A stretch of DNA of 64,000 bases from Syngnathus acus. Lineage: Eukaryota > Chordata > Actinopteri > Syngnathiformes > Syngnathidae. Positions within the stretch are counted from its first letter, which is position 1; each line of letters starts with the position of its first letter. The notes beneath the pieces were generated by a model. The model made no database searches. It worked only from the letters and a program-made list of their open reading frames with translations, and had not been told where the DNA came from. Made by a program: the position numbers and the translations under genes. Positions 35,901-46,600 of this stretch are shown here, piece by piece. The stretch covers positions 12,513,976-12,577,975 of the forward strand of contig NC_051089.1 of assembly GCF_901709675.1 (NCBI RefSeq). The letters are read 5' to 3'.

Positions 35901-38900
35901 CCGACCAAGGGCGTTTTCTATTACATGCCCCCAATGTACCTGACAGTAGGTAGACTAGACATTAAACCAGCTAAAAGCAGGTTATCACACATCGACACAG
36001 AATCGAGAATGGAAGGCGGTGTCCAATTGCCCACTTCACAGCAGATCTTTTTTTTAAGTGGTGTAAAAATACATCTTACCCTAATTCTTGATTTATGATT
36101 AAGAATTAATTTGTTGTGGTTTTACGAGGGTATTGTTGTCTTGGGTCGAAGGTGACCAAGTACATACGGTATGCGTGTCCATGGGAAATGAACAATATGT
36201 AAGGGTTAGGTGTGTGAGATGGTGTATAGCACACAATCAATGTGATCTGCCTTGTCCCCTGAGTAGCATATCAGGTTTGGATTTCCTTGTTCACATGTGT
36301 CTGCACCCTGCAGGTGACATCAAAAGACAAGCAATGTCTTCAACACGGCACTGAAGGATTTCCTTTCGCTATTGTAAAGCAGCTGTTGCTTCTCGTGCCA
36401 TTTGATAGCTACGTTAACAAGAAGAAGGGTGGCCTTGGGAAAATGCTGTATCTGTGATTGATACTGTGACTTCTTTAGACTATTGTAGTATGTGTCATGG
36501 ACATTCCAGGACGTGTGTGGAGTGCCACCTCCAAGCAAAAGAGGATGCTGAGCCGTGTGAGTTAAAGTGCAGTCTCCCCAAGATTCACATCAACACAACA
36601 ACAGGTACATTACTCGTAAAGGATTGTTATCAAGCGAGGCCGCCATTGAACCGCTTTGCCTTGCTTTTAAAGGGAACCGATTACGGATTTTTTAATTGCC
36701 CGTGTCTAATCTAATAGATTGCTCCTTTGAGTGCCTGCCCATACAGAAAACCATTTGAACATTTATTCAATATCCTTGACATCCTTTGGGTTCTTGACAA
36801 TTCATTGCACTGGTCGGACGACATAACTTACGAGTTGTGTTTTGTATTAAAGTTCTGTACGTTCATTGAACAACTTTGGCAAACTAATAGTACAGCTACA
36901 TCTTTCCTAATGGGGTTAAACTACTTGTGATGTTACTAGTAGGGTCCAGGAGACAACTGGTGTGTGGCCTTGTAGTTTTAATAGTGCAGCACAGTCGCTT
37001 ACTAGGAAGGTTGGAATGTGTCCTAATTGGACAAATGTGGCACCAAGTCATGGAGGAAAACTAATCCTTTGACTGGGAGAAATTGTGGCTTACAAGCATT
37101 TAGGTGTACAAAACTATGTAAATCAAAATATTATTGCTTTGCGCTGAGCCGAAATAGCTCAGTTGGGAGAGCGTTAGACTGAAGATCTAAAGGTCCCTGG
37201 TTCGATCCCGGGTTTCGGCATTGAAGTCTTCTGTGGGAAGTTCTTTCAGCAGTTACACACTATGCTTGTTAGCTGAATTGTTACTCACAAGCATTTAGGT
37301 GTACAAAACGGTGTAAATCAAAATATTATTATTTCGCACTGAGCCGAAATAGCTCAGTTGGGAGAGCGTTAGACTGAAGATCTAAAGGTCCCTGGTTCGA
37401 TCCCGGGTTTCGGCATTGAAGTCTTCTATGGAAAGTTCTTGCATCATTTACACACTATGCTTGTAAGCTAAATTATTACTCGAGCATTTAGGCGTACAAA
37501 ACGGTGTAAATCAAAATATTATTATTTCGCACTGAGCCGAAATAGCTCAGTTGGGAGAGCGTTAGACTGAAGATCTAAAGGTCCCTGGTTCGATCCCGGG
37601 TTTCGGCATTGAAGTCTTCTGTGGGAAGTTCGTTCAGCAGTTACACACTATGCTTGTTAGCTAAATTGTTACACCCAAGCATTTAGGCGTACAAAACGGT
37701 GTAAATCAAAATATTATTATTTCGCACTGAGCCGAAATAGCTCAGTTGGGAGAGCGTTAGACTGAAGATCTGAAGGTCCCTTGTTCGATCCCGGGTTTCG
37801 GCATTGAAGTCTTCTGTGCAAAGTGCTTTCAGCATTTACTCACCATGATTGTAAGCTAATTCAATACATTAGTGAATTCCTTGGACACATGAGTAAATTA
37901 GTTTCATCCTAATAACCATGAATAAAAAACTTGTCGTGTTTTAAATAAAACACTTAGCTAAGTACACTTTTCATTTAACTTTTGTGTGCAATAAATGTTA
38001 ATTGAATTATTATTTAAACTCATGTTGAATTTCCTATATTGAAGTACTGGAAAGTTTCATTGGCTTGCAATAATATTCAATATCTATTTTAGAGCTAAAA
38101 CCTCAGGCACATTTTAATGAACACCTAGCCCTACTATGCTACTGTCCTTTAATGTTAGTCAAGATGGTCGTACTCGGAAAGCATTTTACTAAGCGGTGCT
38201 TGGTGTACTGAACTATCTGATCATGAGCCATGTCCTTTCAGCAAGTATCGGACAATGGCGAACATATTCTTTACCTTGTTATACAGGCCTGGCTATTGTG
38301 GTGCATGTGAACAGCCGATGGAGCGTGGCTTCCTTTAAAGAAGAGATTATTTTAAACACTCTATACTTGTGCAAGCTCAGAGTGATATTTGATCGTCAAT
38401 GAAGAGTTTTCAAATGTGAAACACAATAATGCAGACCGCACACATGCACACACACAAATTCCCACATTAAAATTCCCCCACACACAGATTGTCGTCTTTG
38501 ATATGGAAATCACAATGACAGCACAACAGAGGCGAGGATATCCTTTTACATTCTCGCCTCGGTGTTGAGAGGGAAGATGATATACAATTCATTATATATG
38601 TTCCAATTTCATTCCAGAAGTAGACAAGAGTGCCTCTGTGCAATGCATGCTGATGTCCGAAAATGAGTGCTGGATCTCGTTCAGCGTGCTCGGAAGGGAC
38701 GTGATGACAGTCTACAATCCTCACATGTCTGGTAAGATGGGCAACAAAGTACGCACGATTGATAGATGAATGGATGGCTATATGTATGAATGAGTGAATG
38801 AGTACAAAACAATGTCAAAGATTATCTACAGGGTCGGACGGTGACCTTGTGTCCTGTCCTAGGTTGTCCCGAAGCGCCCAACATCCCCATGATCATCCTG

Positions 38901-39321
38901 GGGGTCTCGCTTTCCATTGTGTGCATTGGGCTGATCCTGCTGGCTGTGTGGAAAGTGCTGGTGTCAGTTCACGACGGTAAAGAGGTGGCCAAGTTTGAGG
39001 CTGAGAGAGCAAAGGCAAAGTGGCAAACGGTAAGAATATTTTTGCAACATTTGTTTCACTCTCAATGATACCATTCAGGTTCTTCAGCATGTAAAGAAGA
39101 AGCAAGATCAGAGAAAAGTTCTTTGATACAAAACAAGAGAAATGTCCTACAACTGTGAAGATTGTGTCTTGTTCATTTCAACTCAAAATGAATGCCGTGT
39201 GTGTTTTTGTGTTTCCACTCAGGGTACCAACCCACTGTTCAGAAGCTCCACATCTACTTTTAAAAATGTTACCTACAGGAACAGAGAGCAGGAGAAGATG
39301 ATTTCAATGGACCTCTACTGA
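29972..39321 (+). CDS. itgb6: integrin beta-6-like subunit
   Basis: A type I membrane adhesion receptor subunit; mammalian beta-6 pairs with alpha-v and activates latent TGF-beta. Exons: 29972-30026, 31336-31415, 31506-31704, 31770-32016, 32370-32535, 32603-32764, 32858-32953, 33043-33132, 34639-34773, 34899-35319, 35394-35616, 36510-36604, 38618-38731, 38863-39029, 39223-39321. They sum to 783 codons (782 aa; human 788). Order: signal peptide (about 1-18), PSI domain, beta-I domain with MIDAS D136-L-S138-A-S140 and ADMIDAS D143/D144, hybrid region, four Cys-rich I-EGF repeats (exons 10-12), beta-tail, TM at about 702-724, then a [20 protein letters not shown] tail. The tail has NPLF (753-756) and NVTY (765-768). 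The tail and the GTNPL...TSTFKNVTY stretch match beta-6 best, and synteny agrees. Weak donors: GTTGGC (exon 2) and GTTTTG (exon 6). Intron 12 holds four tRNA genes. Confidence 0.9.
37148..37220 (+). tRNA. tRNA-Phe (GAA), copy 1
   Basis: A 73-nt cloverleaf: acceptor GCCGAAA/TTTCGGC, D-arm GCTC...GAGC, anticodon loop CTGAAGA (anticodon GAA), T-arm CCTGG/CCGGG, discriminator A. The A box TAGCTCAGTTGG and B box GGTTCGATCCC are intact. It lies in itgb6 intron 12 on the same strand. No TTTT follows before the next copy. Confidence 0.97.
37343..37415 (+). tRNA. tRNA-Phe (GAA), copy 2
   Basis: Identical over all 73 nt to copy 1 and 195 bp downstream of it. The flanking spacer is also repeated (ACAAAACGGTGTAAATCAAA before the gene, TTGAAGTCTTCT after). 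This shows duplication of a unit of about 195 bp. Confidence 0.97.
37536..37608 (+). tRNA. tRNA-Phe (GAA), copy 3
   Basis: Identical to copies 1 and 2; it starts 193 bp after copy 2. Its upstream spacer has a small deletion (ACTCGAGC in place of ACTCACAAGC). Confidence 0.97.
37731..37803 (+). tRNA. tRNA-Phe (GAA), copy 4, with stem changes
   Basis: Two substitutions against copies 1-3. TCTAA becomes TCTGA in the anticodon stem (a U-G wobble at 28-42). CCTGG becomes CCTTG in the T stem, giving a U52-C62 mismatch that also changes the B-box first base (TGTTCGATCCC). The anticodon is unchanged. It may be a weaker gene or an incipient pseudogene. The first TTTT downstream is at about 37939-37942. 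Confidence 0.85.
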
Positions 39322-40129
39322 TTATTCGCTGGAGGCAATGCTGACCGGCATCTGAGTGCACTTATTCTTTGTTTGTGTGAGTGAGTGTGTGTGTCAGAGG
39401 TGTTACTAGTATGTGATTTTGGGTGGGTAACAACAAAAAATGTTGCTTTTCCTAAATAGGTTATGTAAATAAGCTGTGGTTTAATTTTGGGGTGGGAGAG
39501 AATATAATTACAGCATCCAATTTTTGCTCACCAAGTGAGCTGGTAACTTAAAAGAAACACGCAGCCTTCAAAACATAAACACTCAACAGTGAAACCATAC
39601 AAAATAACTAATAGGAATGAACTTATATTAACCGTTTTATTTACTAGATTGCTGAGTGCAGCTAGCTACAAACAAATTTAGCTGTTCACTTGACCACTTC
39701 TGTACCGCATTATCTAAGTGTCGTTGTGGTTTTCTGATGTAAAGGAACAGCACTAATTGAAATAACGGTGATTATTGAGATTTTTTATTAGACAGGCAGA
39801 TGATTCCTCTGGGTGGGCAACCACCCACAGACACATCCCCGGTGTTTGTTGTGCGTGTGTGTGTAAAGTGATATCTGAACATGTTCTTTTTTTTTTATGA
39901 CTGCATGAAGCCTTAAATTGGAGTCGTAAGAGACAGAATACTGACAACCGTATGAACAGTCAAGACTCTGTGCCATCCATCGCTGCTGTTTAACTGCAGT
40001 TTGCCTGCAGGTGCAAATGCACACTGAGTAAGAAGACACTGTCTGGTGCGTGAACCTACAAGCTTCAACATGGTTAACACACAGCTGAGAGAGAACACTA
40101 AAATATTTGAGTGGTTGACTACTGAGAAG

Positions 40130-40234
40130 AATAAATGTTCTTGTTTTCATCCAATGAATGTAAATGCTAAGTTTTGATTTTCAATGTTTTTTTTTATTGT
40201 AAAGTAAGGCTGAGCCTTCAATGTTGATAATAAA
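40130..40234 (+). promoter_or_regulatory. itgb6: poly(A) signals for itgb6
   Basis: AATAAA at 40130-40135 and again at 40229-40234, about 0.8-0.9 kb after the itgb6 stop and about 0.45 kb before the pla2r1 start. They are the likely 3' end signals, chosen by position. No other gene lies between 39322 and 40667. Confidence 0.55.
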
Positions 40235-40323
40235 ATGCAATGGTGTGGCACAAGTTTTTCTGAGACTAGAATTTTTTTATTATATCTTATTATATAAGAA
40301 ATGACACTTAATGTAAAGTAGGC

Positions 40324-40439
<116 letters not shown>

Positions 40440-40667
40440 CAATCAAAAATTCATTTATCCATCCAGCCAGTCATTTTCTTTTGGTTTCCACCGTCGGACG
40501 TGACGTTGGAGCCCCCCACTGAAACTCTAGAAAGTCCTCTGCAAAACTTTTGATGGGAGTGATTTGGGGGGGAAACGACGACGACGAACGAACAACAAGT
40601 TTACTGACTTCCAGAACTGGCTTCTCGGAATGTTTAAACATTTTAGACCTTGCAACCCGCCGTCGAA

Positions 40668-43600
40668 ATGTTCTCACGGTTGCTCCGCAGCATGGACGTG
40701 GACGTGGTGACGGCTATTTGTGTAACTTTATTGTTGCTGAAAACTTGTGCGTATTCCGCCCAGGAGGAAGAGGACGACGGCGTGATTCTGGAGCAAGAAA
40801 AGCTCACCGAGTTTTACAGTAAGCCCTGAAAATATTTGAAAAAACGCAGGCATTAGTGTCTTGAATGTATACAAGTGGAGGAGAACTTACGGTTCATATA
40901 TGGAGCGGGATGTCAAGCGCGAGAAGTGATTGACATCTGATCCAGATGTGGCAAAGTACTCACTCGCTGTACTGCATTTTTGGACAAACATACTTTTGGG
41001 ACAAGGAGAAGTTCTGATCAAATATTTTATTTTATAAGTCATATGCTTTTGAGAGATTTTAATCGTTAATTGTGCTTGAGTAGAGTAGTAAGAAAATAAA
41101 TACTCCGGTAGAAGTACACCATGTTGACATAATGTATAATGTATTTTTAAAATAATCTATGTACTTTACTTTAAGGAGAGGTGGCAAATTACTCTGGGTT
41201 TGTTATTATTTTTATTGTTGTTGTTTTTATTATTATTATTATTATTATTATGTACATAATTAAAATACTGAAATGTGCTTTGGTATAATTTCGGTACTTT
41301 ATGTACAATACCTGTTTCCATAGCCTTTCGACACCCAAAATAGTTTGTCATCCATCTTCTGTGTAGGAAAGGGTCTTTTCATCCTGGAGAGCAACCTTCT
41401 TCAACGCTGTGTCACAGTGGAACAATCCAACCTGGTGCTCCGGGACTGTCGTCGTCCCACCCGCCGCATGCTGTGGAAGTGGGTCTCCCACCATCGTCTC
41501 TTTAACGCTGGCACCAGCACATGCCTGGGCCTCAATATGTCTGACCCCGCGCAGCCCCTCGGAACTTTCCAATGCGACATGGACCTTCCCGTACTGTGGT
41601 GGCGCTGCAGAGGAAATATGCTGTACGGGGCGTCCCGGTGGAAGGTGGCTGTCGCTGGGAATTTGGTGGTGGTGAAAAGAAACTCTTATCATGAGTGGAA
41701 AAGGTACAACACGCCGAGAGAGGGGCCCTGCTCAAATCCATATGAAGGTAAAATTACGGTCCTGGTGAGCAGAAATGAGCTTTTGTTGTTTAGTTCATTA
41801 CATACTGCGTGCCTGCAGATATCCACACTTTGTTGGGAAATGCACACGGCATGCCCTGTGCTTTTCCATTTAAATACAACAACAAATGGTACTCGGAGTG
41901 CACCACTGAGGGCCGTGAAGATCATCTTCCGTGGTGTTCGACCACCACTAGATATGATGAGGCTGAAAAATGGGGATTCTGTCCAGTGCATGGTAATTAC
42001 TTCCACCTACATGATAAGCCCTTTGAGCATTTATTCCAAATCCTTGATATCCATCTTAAGGTCTTTGTTAATATCTCCATGCTAGATTACAGTTGTGAGC
42101 ATTTTTGGGAGTCCAACCAGGAGCTTCGTGCTTGCTACCAGTTCAATTTGTATACCATCCTGACCTGGAGTCAAGCAATGCTAACATGTCAGGCTCAGGG
42201 TGGAAATCTGCTCAGCATCACCAGCTTGGCAGAGCACAGGTACATCAGAGGTATGCATCGGCTTGAGAACGACAGGAATTAGGATGAAATATTACTTTGC
42301 TGTGCATGTGCAGTAGTGTACAGGACACAATCATTCACTAAAATGGGACTATTTATTTGATCATCTTTTGTTATGATTTTGATTTGATTTTCAATAGACT
42401 AAACACGGCATTCTGATGACTATAACGTTTGTGGAATATGAGTTAAGCCAAGCCAGATGATTGACTGAGGTATTTTCCGATTTTCTCCAAGATTTTTTTT
42501 CCCGCATTTCCACCCATACTCTGTAGAAAAATTAAAATGAAACTCCATCAACATTTTTTGAAGAGTTTTTTGGTAGCTTTTATTTTGTTTTGTGGATCGC
42601 TTGAGATATTCTTGACCCTCCCATGCCCCCCCCCTAAAGAAAACAATCCTAGCTCCGCCAATGATGTTACTAATTTGCTTGCTCATGACCTCATGTGGTA
42701 CTTGTGTTAGATCGGCTGAATAGTGTTGGAGCAATGGTGTGGATTGGGCTCAACCACTTGAAGAACGGTCGGGGGTGGCAGTGGTCAGATGGCGCACCTC
42801 TCTCATTGGCTAATTTCACCACAGGTATGATGAATTTTTCTATATGAAATTGGGTAATGCTTGTTTTTGTGGTGGGATTACATGTCATCGGTTATTTCCT
42901 TCAGCGCTGCCGGCCAGCCCTCTGGAAGACAACAGACAATGTGGAGTGTACAACTCTGGCCCTGAAGGACTCTGGCAGAGTCTTTCCTGTGAGTCTGCTC
43001 TGCCTTACATCTGCAAGAAGACGCCCAATGACACGCTCAGAGCTGAGCCATTCGGTGAGAAACAACTGAATCACAATCATCTTTATTAGCCGAGAACATG
43101 AAAAACATAAAAGATCTCAGTCTCCAGTTGTTAGTCACATCTCATGTACTGTAGACTACATGAGGGATGGAGAAGAAGAAGAGTCAAATAAATGTCCAAG
43201 ATTTTTTTAGCTGTGTTTGCTGCTGGGCTGAATAGCTGCTCTGCACCTGGACAAAAAAACATCTGACCTTCCTTTGTATGGCGTCAGAGGCAGCAACACC
43301 AAAACAAAAAGTCTGCAGTGAAATTGTCAGATTTGTTTTTTTAAGCTTGTTCGTGGCCATTTTTGGTCAGATACAGCCAGTCTTGTGTAAGATTTGTTTT
43401 TATCAATCAGTACCACCAACTGGGCAGTGATGTAATACAATCCTAGAATATACAAAGTGGAGTCAAAATGATTTAGGGTAGTTGGTGGTTCCTTAACAAA
43501 AATAATCATGTACATAAAATATTGTATGTGGAGTATTCTTTCTGTCAGGCCTTGTTTGAGTTTACAATCCTTTCTGCTTATGTCCATTTTTGCCCATACA

Positions 43601-46600
43601 GGTATTTTACTATATTTTTCACATTTTAGTATAACCAGCAGTATTCATTTTTTACCTATTCAAATGGCAGTTTATTTGTAAAACGTGCAGGTTCTAGAAC
43701 ACAGGTGTCAAACTCACGGCCCGGGGGCCAGATACGGCCCGCCACATCATTTTATGTGGCCCGCAAAGACAAATTCGTGTCATTAAATTCATGTCATTAC
43801 TAGAATTACAAATTGTCTTCACTTTTAATAATCTCTTTTTTTTTTAGATATTTGACCAGTTTTTACTCGTCAGATTTGAAAACGAGTTATTTGTCAGTTT
43901 GTTTTGTAGCTTTTACTGCATATAATATGAGGTGCTCATACATTTATTTGGGTTGACAGTCATAATGGCCCTCCGAAAGAAGCTATGACTACAATCCCTA
44001 AATGTTCCCTTCTGATTCAGGCTCTCTTTTTCCTCCTGTCCAGAGAACTGGCAGTATATCCAAACAGTGTGTGATGATGGCTGGCTGCCTCATAACGGTT
44101 ACTGCTACCAGATTCTGGCGCATGCAGGAAGCTGGGAGGAGTCTTCTCAGGCATGCCGCTCTCGCAATGGCAACCTCATCAGCCTTCACTCTCTCTCTGA
44201 AGTGGAGATCCTGTACAGCCTTCTGGCTAACTGTAAGATATTTTATTTCAACTGCACCGCAGGAATGTATAATATTAGTTTCAGCAAATGGTGCATCTGA
44301 ATGCTGCATTTTGCAGATTCTGGCGAGGCTTCAGCAATGTGGATCGGTCTCCGGAAACAAGCTTCATCTGCTAGTGTAGAGTGGTCTGATGGCTCGCCAG
44401 TAACTCTCACAATGTGGCACCAGTATCACCCTCCTCACAACCTAACTGGTGCAACTCTCTGTGCCAAGGCGGACAGGAAGGTGGGCAACAAACCCTATCA
44501 TTTGATCACTCTAGGAATCAATTATTGGATGGAAAGAGTCATTTGACACATCATAACTCCACTGTATGAATTCCAAATATTAATATCAACACTGTCGATT
44601 GGAAAGTGTATTTGTCTAAAAATGTTTGTCCAAATTAGGTATAAAAGTATGATATAGAGATACCATAATAAAAAACAACCAAACCATGCAAATTTGGTCT
44701 AATGAATGTCCAGTACCCAATACAAAACACCATAGACAGGCCAAAAGAAACTAGCATAGATCTTCCAATAATTATAAACCTTCAAACAACTGCTACTCTA
44801 ACACACATGGAGCGGCAACACATACGTACAAAACAAATTGTACAAGAATACAATTTATTTAATTTTCTAACAATGAGCTGAAAATTAAAATCAGGTATTT
44901 GATTCTGCCCATATCCCTAACTTTTTGGGGAGTACTGTATACTGTACTTCACTTATGATGACATTCATGAAAGAGTTTTTTTTCTTTCTTGTAGGTACAC
45001 TAAATGACGTGTAAATGACTTTACTTCATTTTCACAGGAAGGCGCCTGGGTTTTGGTTTCTTGTGATGAGCAACTTCCAGCTGTGTGCAGAATGGAGAAA
45101 CATCAGACATCGGGGCACGAACCTGGAACTTGGGATGAAGGCTGCCCTGAGGTGAAACACGGACTTACATACACTAGAATTAAAGAGGTTGAATGACAAT
45201 AATAATAGTAATAATTCCATTTCTGTACACACACAAAAAAAACGTGTGAATGCTGAAAAGGTGACGCAAAAATGTAATGCTGGGGAAATTATTGAATCAT
45301 TGAAATGAAGAAATGTAGACCTGAAATTGTTTGGCTGCGTCAAAAAGGAGGATGAAATATGTAAAATTTCTTTATTGTGGGAATTCTTTCGAACATTCAC
45401 CCTATAAGGGTTTCACACAGAACTATTATTGCTGTGTCAATGAAACTCGCAGCTCCAAACTGCATGTCTGAAGCACAATGGAGCTGATTCATTGGAATTA
45501 TGACGTTGTTTCTGGCATTCGTGTTGCTCCTTGACCGTGTTGACATGAATGTCACGCTCCTGATTCATCACTCAGAAACACAACAACAGCGTATTGCGTC
45601 GACCAGATGACGCAGCCACGGATACTTCCCCCATCTGTTTATTAAGACTTCTGCTTTTGTCTGTGCTTTGGTCAGTGGTGAGAAGGAGATTGCTCAAGTT
45701 TCATTTCTTTTTCTGATGCCATTTTTACTCAGTGCATTTGAAAAGAAATCCAATAGCTATTTGTGGGAGGCCCAGCTTCAGTTAGCGAAATCTATGAGTA
45801 CTTGATGCCCAACCATTTTTTTTTGCCAATAGATATCACAATAGGATGGCAAAGCACTACTTATGTCTAAATGAAACTCTGACTAAAATTGATGCTGATG
45901 AAAGTGTAGTTGATGTGGTGGGTCATTTGGGTGACAAATTGATGCTACTTGTTACAACACCTAGGTAGATAGCAGGAGATTTACTCAGGTACCACATTTA
46001 AAATGGGAAATTGACTAATTGAGTGGATGTTTGTTACTGTTGCAGGGCTGGAAGCGTCATGGTCACTCCTGTTACACAATCACCAGCCATGAGCAGACAC
46101 ATAAAGATGCACAGAGTGGCTATTACTGCAATGCACCTCTGCTTACTGTGGAAAACAGGTGCTGCAATAATATATTATTTGACATGTATTTAAACATTGT
46201 TATGGTTGTAACCCAATGTTTTTTCATCTCTCCGAAAGATTTGAGCAAGCATTTGTCAACAGTTTGTTGAGTGCTAATGGGGCCAACAGCAGCATGTCAT
46301 ATTGGATTGGCCTTGTAGACTCAGGAGAGAGGGGAGAATACAAATGGCTTCATCACAATAGCTCCAATCTGCCCCTCACCTTCACAAACTGGAACAAACA
46401 CCAGCCAGGTATAAATAAAGTTTTAACAGATTTTTGGTGGCTGATTTATTGTGTTTCTTTATTATGTCTGTGTTTGACTATGTCCAATCCTGGTTTCTTC
46501 TTTTGACACTGTTTATCATCATATTATCATAGATAAGTTGAGGATCCATTTCTTTTCATTGTTGTTTGACTGCATAAGTCAGTCTGTACCCATTTGCTGT

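Larger units (their letters stand above)
37093..37850 (+). repeat. tandem array of a ~195-bp unit carrying tRNA-Phe
   Basis: Four units with starts spaced 195, 193 and 195 bp. Each holds CAAGCATTTAGG, then GTAAATCAAAATATTATT, the tRNA, then TTGAAGTCTTCT and ACACACTATGCTTGT. The spacers have diverged slightly while three tRNAs stay identical, which points to selection or homogenisation of the genes. Confidence 0.93.

Noticed and set aside
37148-37803. Regularly spaced direct repeats resembling a CRISPR array
   Set aside because: The repeats are 73-nt tRNA genes and the spacers are also repeated; this is a eukaryotic intron.
41345-42085. 246-aa single ORF
   Set aside because: It is pla2r1 exon 2 read through intron 2 into the wrong frame of exon 3; the spliced model keeps the family sequence.
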